From Extensimonas soli (GTDB lineage: Bacteria; Pseudomonadota; Gammaproteobacteria; Burkholderiales; Burkholderiaceae_C): a DNA stretch of 64,000 nucleotides. The stretch covers positions 312 to 64,311 of the forward strand of contig NZ_JARGEL010000014.1 of assembly GCF_029211265.1 (NCBI RefSeq), read 5' to 3'. The notes under the pieces are model-generated. The model was not told the DNA's origin. It did no database searches and saw only the letters and a program-made list of their open reading frames with translations. This document shows, piece by piece, positions 1 through 9,655 of this stretch. Numbering within the stretch: the first letter of the stretch is position 1; each line of letters begins with the position of its first letter. The translations under genes and the position numbers were made by a program.

Positions 1-72
1 CGGACTCCGAAAAATATTTGAATCAATACAACAACCGAAACTCGGCGCAACCAAACTTGGACACACCAAAAA

Positions 73-147
<75 letters not shown>

Positions 148-193
148 AAGAGCGACGCCCAAAGGCGACACTCAACACTCGCAAAACTTCCAA

Positions 194-267
194 TGGAGCG
201 GGAGACGGGAATCGAACCCGCGTCATTAGCTTGGAAGGCTAGGGTTCTACCATTGAACTACTCCCGC
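194..267 (-). tRNA. tRNA-Gly (TCC)
   Basis: Minus-strand cloverleaf with acceptor GCGGGAG/CTCCCGC. The anticodon stem CTAGC/GCTAG carries loop CTTCCAA, anticodon TCC. The T-loop is GTTCGATTC and CCA is encoded at the 3' end. It lies 46 bp upstream of tRNA-Thr in transcription order, so a shared precursor is likely. Confidence 0.97.
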
Positions 268-332
268 ACACCCTGCACACATCGCGGCAGCGCCTTTGCC
301 TTGCGGCGCCAGCGCCACCACGCCATAGCTGG

Positions 333-418
333 TGGTGGAGGGGACTGGATTCGAACCAGTGTAGGCGTAAGCCAACAGATTTACAGTCTGCCCCCTTTAG
401 CCACTCGGGCACCCCTCC
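333..418 (-). tRNA. tRNA-Tyr (GTA)
   Basis: An 86-nt class II tRNA with a long variable arm. Acceptor GGAGGGG pairs with CCCCTCC, the CAGA/TCTG anticodon stem carries GTA, the T-loop is GTTCGAATC, and CCA is encoded. It is the first gene of the Tyr-Gly-Thr transcript, with the 65-bp spacer to tRNA-Gly empty. Confidence 0.97.
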
Positions 419-423
419 AAAGA

Positions 424-440
424 GTTTTAGATTCTAGCAT
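424..440 (-). promoter_or_regulatory. extended -10 promoter of the tRNA cluster
   Basis: On the minus strand TG-C-TAGAAT (439 down to 431) forms an extended -10 box ending 12 bp before the 5' end of tRNA-Tyr, so transcription would start about 6 nt upstream of the mature tRNA. No good -35 hexamer is visible, which is consistent with an extended -10 promoter. Confidence 0.5.
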
Positions 441-520
441 GATTTCGCAGACCCGCCGCTGCCACGCCGCCCGATTTTTGCTGGGCGCGCAGGGCGGGTG
501 CGATGGAAACACGCGACCGC

Positions 521-2749
521 TCAAGCCGCCTTCACCTTGAGGCGCCAGGCGTGCAGCAGTGGCTCGGTGTAGCCGCTGGGCTGCGTGAGGCCCTGGAAAA
601 CCAGGTCGCACGCGGCCTGGTACGCCATGCTGGTGTCGAAATGGCCGGCCATGGGGCGATACAGCGGATCGCCGGCGTTTTGCCCGTCGACCACTGCGGC
701 CATGCGCTCGAAGGTGGCGCGCACCTGCTCGCTGCCCACCACACCATGCAGCAGCCAGTTGGCCACGTGCTGGCTGCTGATGCGCAGCGTGGCACGGTCT
801 TCCATGAGCCCGATATTGTGGATGTCGGGCACCTTGGAGCAGCCCACGCCCTGATCAACCCAGCGCACCACGTAACCCAGAATGCCCTGCAGATTGTTGT
901 CGAGCTCTTCCTGGCGCTCCTGCGCGCTCCAGTTCGGTTGGCTTGCGACGGGCACCGTGAGCAGGCCCTGCAGCAGGCTTTCGCGCTGCGCATCGGCGTC
1001 GATGCGCTCGAGCTCCTGCTGCACCTGCGCGACGTTGACCTGGTGGTAGTGCAACGCGTGCAGCGTGGCCGCAGTGGGATTGGGCACCCAGGCGGTGTTG
1101 GCGCCAGCCTTGGGGTGGGCGATTTTTTGCTCGAGCATCGCCGCCATGAGGTCGGGCGCAGCCCACATGCCCTTGCCGATCTGCGCCTTGCCGCGCAGCC
1201 CACAGCCCAGGCCCACGAGCACGTTGCTCTTCTCATACGCCTGGATCCAGGCGGTGTTTTTCATGTCGCCCTTGCGGATCATGGGGCCGGCGTGCATGGC
1301 GGTGTGCATCTCGTCGCCCGTGCGGTCGAGGAAGCCCGTGTTGATAAAGGCCACGCGGCTCGCGGCGGCGGCAATGCAGGCCTTGAGGTTCACGCTCGTG
1401 CGGCGCTCCTCGTCCATGATGCCGAGCTTCACGGTGCTGTCGGGCAGCCCCAGCACTTGCTCGACGCGGCCGAACAATTCCGCAGCGAAGGCCACTTCGG
1501 CCGGACCGTGCATCTTGGGCTTGACGATATACACCGAGCCCGCGCGCGAGTTGCGCAGCGCCTCGCCCGAAGACAGCTTGCCGTGGCCTTGCAGGTCGTG
1601 CAACGCGATCGTGGTGGTGACGACGGCGTCCATGATGCCTTCGGGAATCTCCTTGACCGTGCCGTCGGCCGCGGTGTAGAGGATAGCCGGGTTGGTCATC
1701 AAATGACCCACGTTGCGCACGAACAGCAGCGAGCGCCCGTGCAGGCGCAGCGTCCCTTGACCATCAGGTGCGGTGTAGCTGCGGTCGGGATTGAGGCCGC
1801 GCGTGAGGGTCTTGCCGTTTTTCTCGAACGCTTCAGTGAGCGTGCCGCGCAGGATGCCCAGCCAGTTGCTGTAGCCCAGCAGCTTGTCTTCGGCATCGAC
1901 GGCGGCCACCGAGTCTTCGAGGTCGAGAATGGTGGAGAGCGCGGCTTCGAGCACCACGTCGCTCACGCCCGCGGCGTCGCTCTGGCCTATGGGCGTGTTG
2001 CGGTTGATCTGGATCTCGATGTGCAGGCCGTGGTGGCGCAGCAGCACGGCGCTGGGCTGGGCCGCGTCACCGCGGTAGCCGACGAACTGTGCGGCGTCTT
2101 GGAGCCCCGTGCTGGCGCCGCCTTGCAGCGCCACGGCCAGGCGCGCGCCTTCCACGCGGTAGGCCGTGGCCTCGCTGTGCGCGCCCTTCGCCAGCGGCGC
2201 AAATTCGTCGAGCAGGCGGCGCACGTAGGCGATCACCTTGGCGCCGCGCACGGGGTTGTAGGCCTTGCCATCGGGCGTGCGCTTGGTCGCGCCGTCGGTT
2301 TCGGGCAGCACGTCGGTGCCGTAGAGCGCGTCGTACAGGCTCCCCCAGCGCGCATTGGCGGCGTTGAGTGCGTAGCGTGCGTTCAAAATCGGCACGACGA
2401 GCTGCGGGCCGGCCTGCGCGGCGAGCTCGGCATCGACGTTTGCCGTGGTCGCCTGCACCTGCGCGGGCTGCGGCACGAGGTAGCCGATGCGTTCGAGAAA
2501 GGCGCGGTACGCGGCCATGTCCTGGATGGGGCCGGGGTGGGCCTTGTGCCAGGCATCGAGTTCGGCCTGCAGGCGGTCGCGCTCGGCCAGCAAAGCGATG
2601 TTTTTGGGCGCCAGGTCGGCCACGATGGCATCGAGGCCGCGCCAGAACGCGGCACTCTCGACGCCGGTACCGGGCAGCACCTGCTGCTCGATGAAGTCGT
2701 ACAAGATGGTGGCCACCTGCAAGCGGTGGACGGTAGTGCGTGCGGTCAT
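521..2749 (-). CDS. glcB: malate synthase G
   Basis: 742 aa. Condenses glyoxylate with acetyl-CoA to malate (glyoxylate and glycolate assimilation, cytosolic). The length fits the monomeric G isoform (about 720-740 aa). The block GVGCSKVPD...[15 protein letters not shown] near the C-terminus holds the conserved Cys and the catalytic-base Asp spaced 14 residues apart, as in the E. coli enzyme, and the [13 protein letters not shown] and [10 protein letters not shown] blocks are present. The start at [10 protein letters not shown] is preferred over an upstream in-frame ATG because GAGAGGAA precedes it at good spacing. It is divergent from a LysR-type gene, the usual arrangement for a regulator and its target. 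Confidence 0.97.
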   Translation of the reverse strand: MTARTTVHRLQVATILYDFIEQQVLPGTGVESAAFWRGLDAIVADLAPKNIALLAERDRLQAELDAWHKAHPGPIQDMAAYRAFLERIGYLVPQPAQVQATTANVDAELAAQAGPQLVVPILNARYALNAANARWGSLYDALYGTDVLPETDGATKRTPDGKAYNPVRGAKVIAYVRRLLDEFAPLAKGAHSEATAYRVEGARLAVALQGGASTGLQDAAQFVGYRGDAAQPSAVLLRHHGLHIEIQINRNTPIGQSDAAGVSDVVLEAALSTILDLEDSVAAVDAEDKLLGYSNWLGILRGTLTEAFEKNGKTLTRGLNPDRSYTAPDGQGTLRLHGRSLLFVRNVGHLMTNPAILYTAADGTVKEIPEGIMDAVVTTTIALHDLQGHGKLSSGEALRNSRAGSVYIVKPKMHGPAEVAFAAELFGRVEQVLGLPDSTVKLGIMDEERRTSVNLKACIAAAASRVAFINTGFLDRTGDEMHTAMHAGPMIRKGDMKNTAWIQAYEKSNVLVGLGCGLRGKAQIGKGMWAAPDLMAAMLEQKIAHPKAGANTAWVPNPTAATLHALHYHQVNVAQVQQELERIDADAQRESLLQGLLTVPVASQPNWSAQERQEELDNNLQGILGYVVRWVDQGVGCSKVPDIHNIGLMEDRATLRISSQHVANWLLHGVVGSEQVRATFERMAAVVDGQNAGDPLYRPMAGHFDTSMAYQAACDLVFQGLTQPSGYTEPLLHAWRLKVKAA

Positions 2750-2870
2750 CGGGGGTTCCTCTCTGCCAAAGGGAGCAAAACACGGGCGCGCGCTGCGCGG
2801 CGTGCGAAAGTGGGGCACTGTATTCGATTTGTCTGCGCGCATAAATCCCCGGAAAATATCGAAACCTGCA

Positions 2871-2886
2871 ACTTTTTTGCAAAAGT
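2871..2886. promoter_or_regulatory. candidate LysR-type operator
   Basis: A perfect inverted repeat ACTTTT-TTGC-AAAAGT lies in the divergent glcB/LysR intergenic region, 9 bp before the regulator's ATG. LysR regulators often bind dyads in the divergent spacer. The position fits autorepression, but binding is inferred only. Confidence 0.4.
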
Positions 2887-2895
2887 GAAAAGTGG

Positions 2896-3831
2896 ATGGA
2901 CAAGCTCAAGGCGTTTGCCTCCTTCGTCGCCGTGGCCACGCGCGGCAGCCTGAGCGCCGCAGCGCGCGCTGAGGGCGTGGCGCCCGCGCTGATCGGGCGG
3001 CGCATCGACGCGCTCGAGGCGCACCTGGGCGTCAAACTGCTCGTGCGCACCACGCGGCGCATCAGCCTCACGCACGAGGGCAGCGCCTTTCTCGAAGACT
3101 GCCAGCGCCTGCTCGCCGACGTGGCCCATGCCGAGGCCAGCGTGTCGGCGGGCGGCTTGCGCGCGGCAGGGCATGTGCGCATCACGGCGCCCGCGGGCTT
3201 CGGGCGCCGCCACGTCGCGCCGCTGCTGCCGCCATTTCGCGCCGCGCACCCCGAGGTGACGATGTCGCTGTCGCTCAGCGACCGCGTGCTCGATCTGGCT
3301 GCCGAGGGCTTCGACTGCGCGGTGCGCGTGGGCGACTTGCCGGACTCGTCGCTCGTGAGCATCCGCCTGGCCGAAAACCGGCGCCTGTGCGTGGCCACGC
3401 CCGAGTACCTGCAGCGTCGCGGCACGCCGCAGCACCCAAGCGAACTGGCGGCGCACGATTGCCTGGCGCTTTCGAGTGCGGCGGCGCAGACGCGCGGCTG
3501 GGCGTTTCGCATGCCGGCGTCCAATGGTGGTGGTGGTGGTGGTGAAATCGTGCACGTCAAACCCACCGGACCGCTCGACTGTTCCGACGGCCAGGTGCTG
3601 CACGACTGGTGCCTCGCGGGCCACGGCATCGCCTGGCGCAGCACCTGGGAAGTGGCCGCCGACATCGTCGCGGGCCGGCTCGTCGAGGTGCTGGCTGCGT
3701 ACGCCGCACCACCCAACGGTATTTACGCGGTGTTTTTGCAACGCAAGCACCTGCCACTGCGTCTGCGCTTGTGGATAGACTTCCTCAAGCACAATTACGC
3801 CCAGCCGGGGTTCTTCGGGCAGGCTGTCTGA
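2896..3831 (+). CDS. LysR-family transcriptional regulator
   Basis: 311 aa. The N-terminal winged helix-turn-helix (about residues 3-60, with [20 protein letters not shown] as recognition region and [14 protein letters not shown] as wing) is followed by a periplasmic-binding-like effector domain. It is divergent from malate synthase, so it may respond to a glyoxylate-related metabolite or act elsewhere; the effector cannot be read from sequence. An in-frame (GGT)6 run (3526-3543) encodes six glycines in the effector domain. The ribosome-binding site is weak (AAGTGG directly before ATG). Confidence 0.9.
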   Translation: MDKLKAFASFVAVATRGSLSAAARAEGVAPALIGRRIDALEAHLGVKLLVRTTRRISLTHEGSAFLEDCQRLLADVAHAEASVSAGGLRAAGHVRITAPAGFGRRHVAPLLPPFRAAHPEVTMSLSLSDRVLDLAAEGFDCAVRVGDLPDSSLVSIRLAENRRLCVATPEYLQRRGTPQHPSELAAHDCLALSSAAAQTRGWAFRMPASNGGGGGGEIVHVKPTGPLDCSDGQVLHDWCLAGHGIAWRSTWEVAADIVAGRLVEVLAAYAAPPNGIYAVFLQRKHLPLRLRLWIDFLKHNYAQPGFFGQAV

Positions 3832-3874
3832 AGACTCCATCCCTTGGGCTTTTTTCTCTGAAAGGGCATCCGCC

Positions 3875-4321
3875 ATGACCCTCGAAGCATTGCTGGCCGC
3901 CGTGCACCTGGTGGCCGTGCTGACCTTGACGGTGTTCCTCTCGGGCCAGGCGGCGCTGTGCCGCATCGAATGGCTCAACGCCGCCGTGGTGCAGCGCCTG
4001 AACCGACTGAACCTGATCTACATCGTGTGCCTGCTCGTGGTGCTGGTCTCGGGGCTCGCGCGTGTGTTCTGGGGCATCAAGGGGGCGGCCTGGTACGCGC
4101 CGCAGCCGCTCTTGCACCTCAAGGTGACGCTGTTCGTGCTCATGGCGGCATTGCATGTAGCGCCCACGCTGGCCTTGCGCCGCTGGCAGCGCACGCTGCA
4201 ATCGACCGGCGCGCTGCCCAATGCCGACGCAGTGCGCACGGTGCGCCGGCTCATCATGCTGGAGTCGCACCTGCTGCCCGCGCTTGCCGTGATCGCCGTG
4301 TTCTGGGCGCGCGGTTGGTAA
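3875..4321 (+). CDS. DUF2214-family four-helix membrane protein
   Basis: 148 aa with four predicted membrane helices (about residues 5-25, 48-70, 80-102, 125-146). The segment YAPQPLLHLKVTLFVLMAALH followed by PTLALRRW matches the DUF2214 pattern of inner-membrane proteins, whose function is unknown. It has its own short spacer after the LysR gene and ends before a bidirectional terminator, convergent with the PsiF-like gene. Confidence 0.75.
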   Translation: MTLEALLAAVHLVAVLTLTVFLSGQAALCRIEWLNAAVVQRLNRLNLIYIVCLLVVLVSGLARVFWGIKGAAWYAPQPLLHLKVTLFVLMAALHVAPTLALRRWQRTLQSTGALPNADAVRTVRRLIMLESHLLPALAVIAVFWARGW

Positions 4322-4343
4322 AACGGACGGCCTCCAAAAAACC

Positions 4344-4370
4344 AAAGGCCGACGCAGGCCGGCCTTTTCA
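4344..4370. terminator. bidirectional intrinsic terminator
   Basis: AAAGGCC (4344-4350) pairs with GGCCTTT (4361-4367). The hairpin is followed by a short T run on the plus strand and T-rich sequence (TTTGG, TTTTTTGG) on the minus strand. It lies between two convergent genes. Confidence 0.6.
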
Positions 4371-4385
4371 TTCACAAGCGCAGGC

Positions 4386-4745
4386 TCATTTCTTGAGGCA
4401 TTCGCTCATGAAGGCCTTGCGCTCGTCGCCTTTCTTGCCCTTGGCTTCGGCGCTGCAAACCTTCATCTTTTCCTGCTGGGATTGGGGTGCGGCGGCTTGA
4501 CTGGCTGCAGCGGCGGGTGCGGCGGCAGGCTTGTTGCTCAGACACCCTTTCATGAAGGCTTTGCGCTCATCACCCTTCTTGCCTTTGGCCTGGGCGTTGC
4601 AAGTCTTCATTTTTTCCTGCTGCGCAGTAGGGGCAGCGGCGGGCTTGCTCGCCGCACCGGCCGCGGCGCTGGCACTGTCGGCAGCGTGGGCAGTGCCCAT
4701 CGCCAGGGCCAGGGCCAGCGCGGTCATGGAAAGAAGCTGTTTCAT
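4386..4745 (-). CDS. psiF: PsiF-repeat secreted protein
   Basis: 119 aa. A Sec signal peptide (about residues 1-21, cleavage after AHA-A) is followed by two nearly identical PsiF repeats (about 42-69 and 91-119, each QQEKMK-C-x-A-x-AKGKKGDERKAFM-x-x-CL) joined by an Ala/Pro linker. PsiF is a phosphate-starvation-induced periplasmic protein of unknown role; the two Cys per repeat could pair in the periplasm. AGGAGAA lies before the ATG. No Pho box was identified. Confidence 0.85.
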   Translation of the reverse strand: MKQLLSMTALALALAMGTAHAADSASAAAGAASKPAAAPTAQQEKMKTCNAQAKGKKGDERKAFMKGCLSNKPAAAPAAAASQAAAPQSQQEKMKVCSAEAKGKKGDERKAFMSECLKK

Positions 4746-4944
4746 GTGGTTCTCCTGAAAGAGTAGATAAAGGAGTCAACAGGGCACGACACCCCGGCCC
4801 GCATTGCACCACAGCCCCGGCGCGCCCACAACGTCCCGCAGCGCTCCGCCCTGCCCGCGCGTGCTGCAAACGCCACAGCGGCGCGCTGGCCAGAATCCGC
4901 GGCGGCACGGGCAACCGCGCCTGCCGTCGCGCCAGAGCGCCCCG

Positions 4945-4957
4945 TAGAATCGCGCGA
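4945..4957 (+). promoter_or_regulatory. possible near-leaderless argS promoter
   Basis: TAGAAT at 4945-4950 has the form of a -10 box and sits only 6 bp before the argS ATG (4957), so a start site would fall on or next to the start codon. No clear -35 and no Shine-Dalgarno sequence are visible. Confidence 0.3.
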
Positions 4958-6654
4958 TGCTTTCCGTCAAACAAGAATTGCTCGCCGACCTGGCGGCTGT
5001 GCTCGAACAACTTTCCCCCGGTGCCGGCGCCAAGGCGGCCTTCGAATCGCCCAAGGTGGCCGCGCACGGCGACCTCGCCTGCACCGCCGCGCTGCAACTG
5101 GCCAAGCCGCTGCAGCTCAATCCGCGCCAGGTCGCGGAAAAACTGCGCGCGGCGCTGCTCGCCGCGCCCGCCTTCCAGCGCTGGGTGGGCAGCCTGGAGA
5201 TCGCCGGGCCCGGCTTCATCAACCTGCGCCTGTTGCCCGCCGCACACCAGCAGGTGGTGCGCGAAGTGCTGACCACCGGTGCGCGCTACGGCTTTCAGCC
5301 CGCGCACGGCGGCCGCGTGATCGTCGAATTTGTTTCGGCCAACCCCACGGGACCGTTGCACGTGGGCCACGGGCGCCAGGCGGCCCTAGGCGATGCGCTG
5401 TGCCACCTGTTCGCCTCGCAGGGCTGGAGCGTGCACCGCGAGTTTTATTACAACGACGCGGGGGTGCAAATTCAGACGCTCGCGCGCAGCGTGCAGTTGC
5501 GCGCCAAAGGCTTCAAGCCCGGCGACCCGTGCTGGCCCACCGGCCCGGACAACCCCGAGAGCAAAAATTTTTACAACGGCGACTACATCCAGGACATCGC
5601 CGACGCCTTTCTCACCCGGCAAACCGTGCAGGCCGACGACTGCGCCTTCAGCGCGAGCGGCAACGTCGAAGACATCGAATCGATCCGCCACTTCGCCGTG
5701 GCCTACCTGCGCCACGAGCAGGACAAAGACCTGCGCGCTTTCGACCTGAAGTTCGACCAGTATTACCTCGAGTCCAGCCTCTATACCAGCGGCCGCGTCG
5801 AGCAAACCGTGCAGCGCCTGATCGCCAAGGGCAAGACCTATGAGCAAGACGGCGCGCTGTGGCTCAAGACCACCGAGTACGGCGACGACAAAGACCGCGT
5901 CATGCGCAAGCAAGACGGCAGTTACACCTACTTCGTGCCCGACGTGGCCTACCACGTGACCAAGTGGGAGCGCGGCTTCACCAAGGCCGTGAACGTGCAG
6001 GGCACAGACCACCACGGCACCATCGCGCGCGTGCGCGCCGGACTGCAGGCGCTCGAGGTCGGCATCCCGACCAGCTACCCTGACTACGTGCTGCACACCA
6101 TGGTGCGCGTGGTCAAGGGCGGGCAGGAGGTAAAAATCAGCAAGCGCGCGGGCAGCTACGTCACGCTGCGTGACCTGATCGAGTGGACGAGCAAGGACGC
6201 GGTGCGCTTTTTCCTGCTCAGCCGCAAACCCGACACCGAATACACCTTCGACGTCGATCTGGCCGTGGCGCAGAACAACGACAACCCGGTGTATTACGTG
6301 CAATACGCCCATGCACGCATCTGCTCGGTGCTCGCCGCCTGGGGTGGTGACGTGACCACGCTCGCGCAGGCCGATCTGTCGCCCCTGCAAGGCCGCGAGG
6401 CGCAGGCGCTGATGCTGCAATTGGCCAAATACCCCGACATGCTCAGCGCCGCCACGCACAGCGAGGCGCCGCACGACGTGAGCTTTTACCTGCGCGACCT
6501 GGCCGCGAGCTACCACAGCTACTACGACGCCGAGCGCATCCTCGTCGAAGACGAAGCCGTCAAGCGCGCCCGCCTGGCACTCGTCGCCGCCACGGCGCAG
6601 GTATTGCACAATGGCCTCGCGGTGCTCGGCGTCTCGGCGCCACAAAGAATGTAG
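4957..6654 (+). CDS. argS: arginyl-tRNA synthetase
   Basis: 565 aa. Charges tRNA-Arg, cytosolic. The N-terminal Add1 domain (about 1-100) is followed by the class I catalytic domain with HIGH-type motif HVGHGRQ (about residue 134), the KMSKS-type loop KISKRAG (about 394) and the C-terminal DALR anticodon-binding domain (about 450-565). Length and domain order are normal. It leads a co-oriented run with the SPOR protein and dsbA (11-bp gap to the next gene). Confidence 0.97.
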   Translation: MLSVKQELLADLAAVLEQLSPGAGAKAAFESPKVAAHGDLACTAALQLAKPLQLNPRQVAEKLRAALLAAPAFQRWVGSLEIAGPGFINLRLLPAAHQQVVREVLTTGARYGFQPAHGGRVIVEFVSANPTGPLHVGHGRQAALGDALCHLFASQGWSVHREFYYNDAGVQIQTLARSVQLRAKGFKPGDPCWPTGPDNPESKNFYNGDYIQDIADAFLTRQTVQADDCAFSASGNVEDIESIRHFAVAYLRHEQDKDLRAFDLKFDQYYLESSLYTSGRVEQTVQRLIAKGKTYEQDGALWLKTTEYGDDKDRVMRKQDGSYTYFVPDVAYHVTKWERGFTKAVNVQGTDHHGTIARVRAGLQALEVGIPTSYPDYVLHTMVRVVKGGQEVKISKRAGSYVTLRDLIEWTSKDAVRFFLLSRKPDTEYTFDVDLAVAQNNDNPVYYVQYAHARICSVLAAWGGDVTTLAQADLSPLQGREAQALMLQLAKYPDMLSAATHSEAPHDVSFYLRDLAASYHSYYDAERILVEDEAVKRARLALVAATAQVLHNGLAVLGVSAPQRM

Positions 6655-6665
6655 GCAGGCAAAAC

Positions 6666-7334
6666 ATGCACAAACCACAACGCGGCGGCACCATCGTCGG
6701 CTTCATCATCGGCCTGGTCGTGGGCCTGGGCATTGCCCTGGTCGTGGCCGTTTATGTGACCAAGGTACCCGTGCCCTTCATGAACAAGGGCGTCATCCGC
6801 TCGCCGGGACAGGACGCGCAGGAAGACCAGAAAAACAAAAACTGGGACCCGAACGCGCCGCTCTACGGCAAGAACCCGGCGCCGCTCACGCAGCCGTCCG
6901 CGCAAGCCGCCTCTACGCCAGCCGCCACGGCCGCGCCTGCGCCGAGCGATGCAGAGACCACCGTTTCCAGCGCCAAACCCGCCGCCAGCAAGCCCGGCAC
7001 CAGCAAACCGAGCACCGACAAAGCCGAGGCCAAAGCCGGCTCCGCCGACCCCTTGGGCGAGCTTGCTGCGGCCCGCGCCGCGGCTGCGGACAGCGGCGCC
7101 TTCGACTACTTCGTGCAGGCCGGCGCTTTCCGCTCCCAGGCAGAAGCCGACGCCCAGCGCGCCAAACTCGCCATGCTGGGCTGGGAGGCGCGAGTGAGCG
7201 AACGCGAGCAAAGCGGCCGCACGGTGTTCCGCGTGCGCGTGGGGCCTTTTGCCAAACGCGACGATGCCGAGGACCTCAAGGGCAAACTGGCCGCGGCCGG
7301 CGTGGACTCGGCGCTGGTGCGCGTGCAGCACTGA
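6666..7334 (+). CDS. SPOR-domain (FtsN-like) membrane protein
   Basis: 222 aa. A short cytoplasmic tail and one N-terminal membrane helix (about 11-33, IVGFIIGLVVGLGIALVVAV) are followed by a long Pro/Ala/Ser/Lys-rich linker and a C-terminal SPOR domain (about 142-222, starting FDYFVQAGAF). This is the FtsN layout: SPOR domains bind denuded glycan at the division septum. In many betaproteobacteria a SPOR protein follows argS. A role in division is inferred from architecture only. Confidence 0.88.
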   Translation: MHKPQRGGTIVGFIIGLVVGLGIALVVAVYVTKVPVPFMNKGVIRSPGQDAQEDQKNKNWDPNAPLYGKNPAPLTQPSAQAASTPAATAAPAPSDAETTVSSAKPAASKPGTSKPSTDKAEAKAGSADPLGELAAARAAAADSGAFDYFVQAGAFRSQAEADAQRAKLAMLGWEARVSEREQSGRTVFRVRVGPFAKRDDAEDLKGKLAAAGVDSALVRVQH

Positions 7335-7414
7335 ACCTGCGCAGCGCCAGAACCTTGTGCCGATTCCGCGCTCATAGACTTTCCCCCATTGACACCGACT
7401 GGAGCGACTTCACC

Positions 7415-8065
7415 ATGCAACGCCGCGCGTTTTCGCTGTCCACAGCATCCACCCTGGCATTCACCCTCATGGGGCCGCTGGCCCCTTCGGCCCGGGCGCA
7501 AAACACCTTCAGGGAGGGCAAGGATTACCTCAAGCTCGCCAAGCCCGTGCCCACGGATGCGCCCGCGGGCAAGGTCGAGGTGCTCGAATTCTTCTGGTAC
7601 AGCTGCCCGCACTGCCACGCCTTCGAGCCGGCCTTCGAAGCCTGGCTCAAGAGCGCGCCCAAGTTTCTCAGCGTGCGGCGCGTGCCCGTGGCCTTCAATG
7701 CGAGCTTCGTGCCGCAGCAAAAGCTGTACTACGCGCTCGAAGGAATGGGCAAGCTAGACGCCCTGCATGCCAAGGTATTTCAGGCGGTCCATGTGGAGCG
7801 CAAGCCGCTCAACAAGGACGAGGACATCTTCGCCTGGATCGCCCAGCAGGGCGTGGACGCGGCCAAGTTCAAGGAGATGTACCAGTCTTTCGGCGTCTCC
7901 AACCAGGTGCGCCGCGCCACGCAGCTGCAGGATGCCTACGGCGTCGAAGGCGTGCCCTCCATGGGCATTGCGGGGCGCTACTACACCGACGGCACCATGG
8001 CCGGCAGCATGCAGACCGTGCTCAAAATCGTCGAACACCTTGCCGCGCAGGCACGCCAGGGCTGA
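7415..8065 (+). CDS. dsbA: thiol:disulfide interchange protein DsbA
   Basis: 216 aa. Signal peptide about residues 1-28 (SARA-Q), then a thioredoxin fold with active site CPHC (in FFWYSCPHCHAF, about residues 64-67), an inserted helical domain and the cis-Pro loop GVPSMG. It would oxidise cysteine pairs in exported proteins. The chosen ATG has GGAG ten bases upstream and begins an Arg-Arg signal peptide; the reading frame is open further upstream but that part overlaps the SPOR gene. Confidence 0.93.
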   Translation: MQRRAFSLSTASTLAFTLMGPLAPSARAQNTFREGKDYLKLAKPVPTDAPAGKVEVLEFFWYSCPHCHAFEPAFEAWLKSAPKFLSVRRVPVAFNASFVPQQKLYYALEGMGKLDALHAKVFQAVHVERKPLNKDEDIFAWIAQQGVDAAKFKEMYQSFGVSNQVRRATQLQDAYGVEGVPSMGIAGRYYTDGTMAGSMQTVLKIVEHLAAQARQG

Positions 8066-8091
8066 AATTCCGCTCAGCGGGAAGACCGGGC

Positions 8092-8097
8092 TACAAT
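8092..8097 (+). promoter_or_regulatory. candidate lptA -10 box
   Basis: TACAAT at 8092-8097, with TTCCGC 18 bp upstream as a weak -35. It overlaps an ATG at 8096, so if the promoter is real that ATG would not be transcribed, and translation would begin at the ATG at 8123. Confidence 0.35.
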
Positions 8098-8122
8098 GCA
8101 AAAAAGCAAGATCCATGCCTTT

Positions 8123-8776
8123 ATGAAATACCGGCTCCCCTCCCTTCTTTTGCTGAGTGCCGCCACGGCTTTTTCGGGCGTGGCCCTGGCCGAAAAAGCC
8201 GACCGCAGCAAGCCCATGAACATCGAGGCCGACGCGCTGCGCCACGACGAGCTCAAGCAAACCAGCGTGTTCACCGGCCATGTGGTCGTGACCAAGGGCA
8301 CCATGGTGCTGCGCGGCGCACAGGTTGATGTGCGCCAGGACGCCGACGGCTACCAGTATGGCGTGGCCACGGCAGAGTCTGGCAAGCGCGCCTTTTTCCG
8401 CCAAAAGCGCGACACGCCGCCGGGCGCACCCGATGAATTCATCGAAGGCGAAGGCGAAGTCATCGAATACGATGGCCGCAACGACACCGTGCGCTTCATC
8501 CGCCGCGCCGAACTGCGCCGCTACCGCAACGCCACGCTGAGCGACGAGGTGTCGGGCGCGGTCATCGTCTACAACAACCTCACCGACCTGTTCACCGTCG
8601 ATGGGCAGCCCAGGACGGCCAACCGCCCCGCAGGCGCTGCGCCGGCCGCGGGCGGGCGCGTGCGCGCCATGCTCTCGCCCAAGGAGCCCCCTGCGAAGGA
8701 GCCCCCTGCAGCTGTGCCCGCAAAACCCGCCAGCGCGCCGGCCCTGCGCCCCAGCCAGACCCTGGAAAACCCATGA
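8123..8776 (+). CDS. lptA: LPS-transport periplasmic protein LptA
   Basis: 217 aa. Periplasmic bridge protein carrying LPS from the inner to the outer membrane. Signal peptide about 1-23 (ALA-EK), then the OstA/LptA beta-jellyroll starting at [12 protein letters not shown], with [16 protein letters not shown] and an acidic [15 protein letters not shown] strand, and a Pro/Ala-rich tail. The start at [11 protein letters not shown] is preferred because it opens directly into the signal peptide; an in-frame ATG 27 bp upstream (8096) is the alternative. The stop codon overlaps the lptB start (ATGA). No lptC is found immediately upstream. Confidence 0.92.
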   Translation: MKYRLPSLLLLSAATAFSGVALAEKADRSKPMNIEADALRHDELKQTSVFTGHVVVTKGTMVLRGAQVDVRQDADGYQYGVATAESGKRAFFRQKRDTPPGAPDEFIEGEGEVIEYDGRNDTVRFIRRAELRRYRNATLSDEVSGAVIVYNNLTDLFTVDGQPRTANRPAGAAPAAGGRVRAMLSPKEPPAKEPPAAVPAKPASAPALRPSQTLENP

Positions 8777-9567
8777 CCGCGGCAGTGCGCGATGCCGACC
8801 TGGCCAAGCCGCAGCAAGCCCAGCCTGGCGGCTTTCTGGAAGTGCGGCACCTCGAAAAAACCTACGGCAGCCGCAAGGTCGTCAAGGACGTTTCCTTGCG
8901 CGTGGACAAGGGCGAGGTCGTCGGGCTGCTGGGCCCCAACGGCGCGGGCAAGACCACGTCGTTTTACATGATCGTGGGGCTGGTGCGCTGCGACGGCGGC
9001 GACATCCGCATCGACGACCACTCGATCGCGCACATGCCCATCCACCAGCGCTCGCGCCTGGGTCTGTCGTACCTGCCGCAAGAGGCTTCGATCTTCCGCA
9101 AGCTCAGCGTCGAAGAAAACGTGCGCGCCGTGCTCGAGCTACAGCGCGGCCCCGACGGACGCCCGCTCTCCGCCGCGACCATCCAGGAGCGCCTCGACCG
9201 GCTGCTGCAGGAGTTGCGCGTGGACCATCTGCGCGACGCGCCCGCGCCCTCGCTCTCGGGCGGCGAGCGCCGCCGCGTGGAGATCGCCCGCGCACTGGCC
9301 ACGCAACCGCGCTTCATCCTGCTCGACGAGCCCTTTGCCGGCATAGACCCAATCGCGGTGATCGAAATCCAGCGCATCATCGGCTTTCTCAAGGGACGCG
9401 GCATCGGCGTGCTCATCACCGACCACAACGTGCGCGAAACGCTGGGCATCTGCGACCACGCCTGCATCATCAGCGATGGGCAGGTGCTGGCCCAGGGCAC
9501 GCCGTCCGAAATCGTCGACAACGCCGAGGTGCGGCGCGTGTACCTCGGCGAACATTTCCGCATGTGA
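8773..9567 (+). CDS. lptB: LPS export ABC transporter ATPase LptB
   Basis: 264 aa. Cytoplasmic ATPase powering LPS extraction by LptFG-C. Walker A GPNGAGKT (about residues 56-63), Q-loop in [13 protein letters not shown], signature LSGGERRR, Walker [13 protein letters not shown] and H-switch ITDHNVRET are all intact. A slightly longer N-terminal tail than E. coli LptB (241 aa) is present. It overlaps lptA by 4 bp, implying translational coupling. Confidence 0.96.
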   Translation: MTAAVRDADLAKPQQAQPGGFLEVRHLEKTYGSRKVVKDVSLRVDKGEVVGLLGPNGAGKTTSFYMIVGLVRCDGGDIRIDDHSIAHMPIHQRSRLGLSYLPQEASIFRKLSVEENVRAVLELQRGPDGRPLSAATIQERLDRLLQELRVDHLRDAPAPSLSGGERRRVEIARALATQPRFILLDEPFAGIDPIAVIEIQRIIGFLKGRGIGVLITDHNVRETLGICDHACIISDGQVLAQGTPSEIVDNAEVRRVYLGEHFRM

Positions 9568-9578
9568 CCGCCATGCTC

Positions 9579-9614
9579 GCGCCCTTCGCACCGCCCTTCG
9601 CACCGCCCTTCACA
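9579..9614 (+). repeat. 12-bp tandem repeat, three units
   Basis: Three consecutive copies of CCGCCCTTCGCA (first and third with one mismatch) fill much of the lptB-rpoN spacer. There is no coding role; slippage-prone. Confidence 0.75.
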
Positions 9615-9655
9615 CCGCCGGCCACCACCGCGTGCAATGCGCCGGATACTGCGCC

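Noticed and set aside
3526-3543. (GGT)6 in the LysR gene as a phase-variable repeat
   Set aside because: The unit is a trinucleotide, so length changes keep the reading frame and cannot switch the gene off; six units are few.
8096-8122. Upstream ATG as the start of lptA
   Set aside because: It overlaps a TACAAT box and adds nine polar residues before the signal peptide; the ATG at 8123 opens directly into it. Not excluded.
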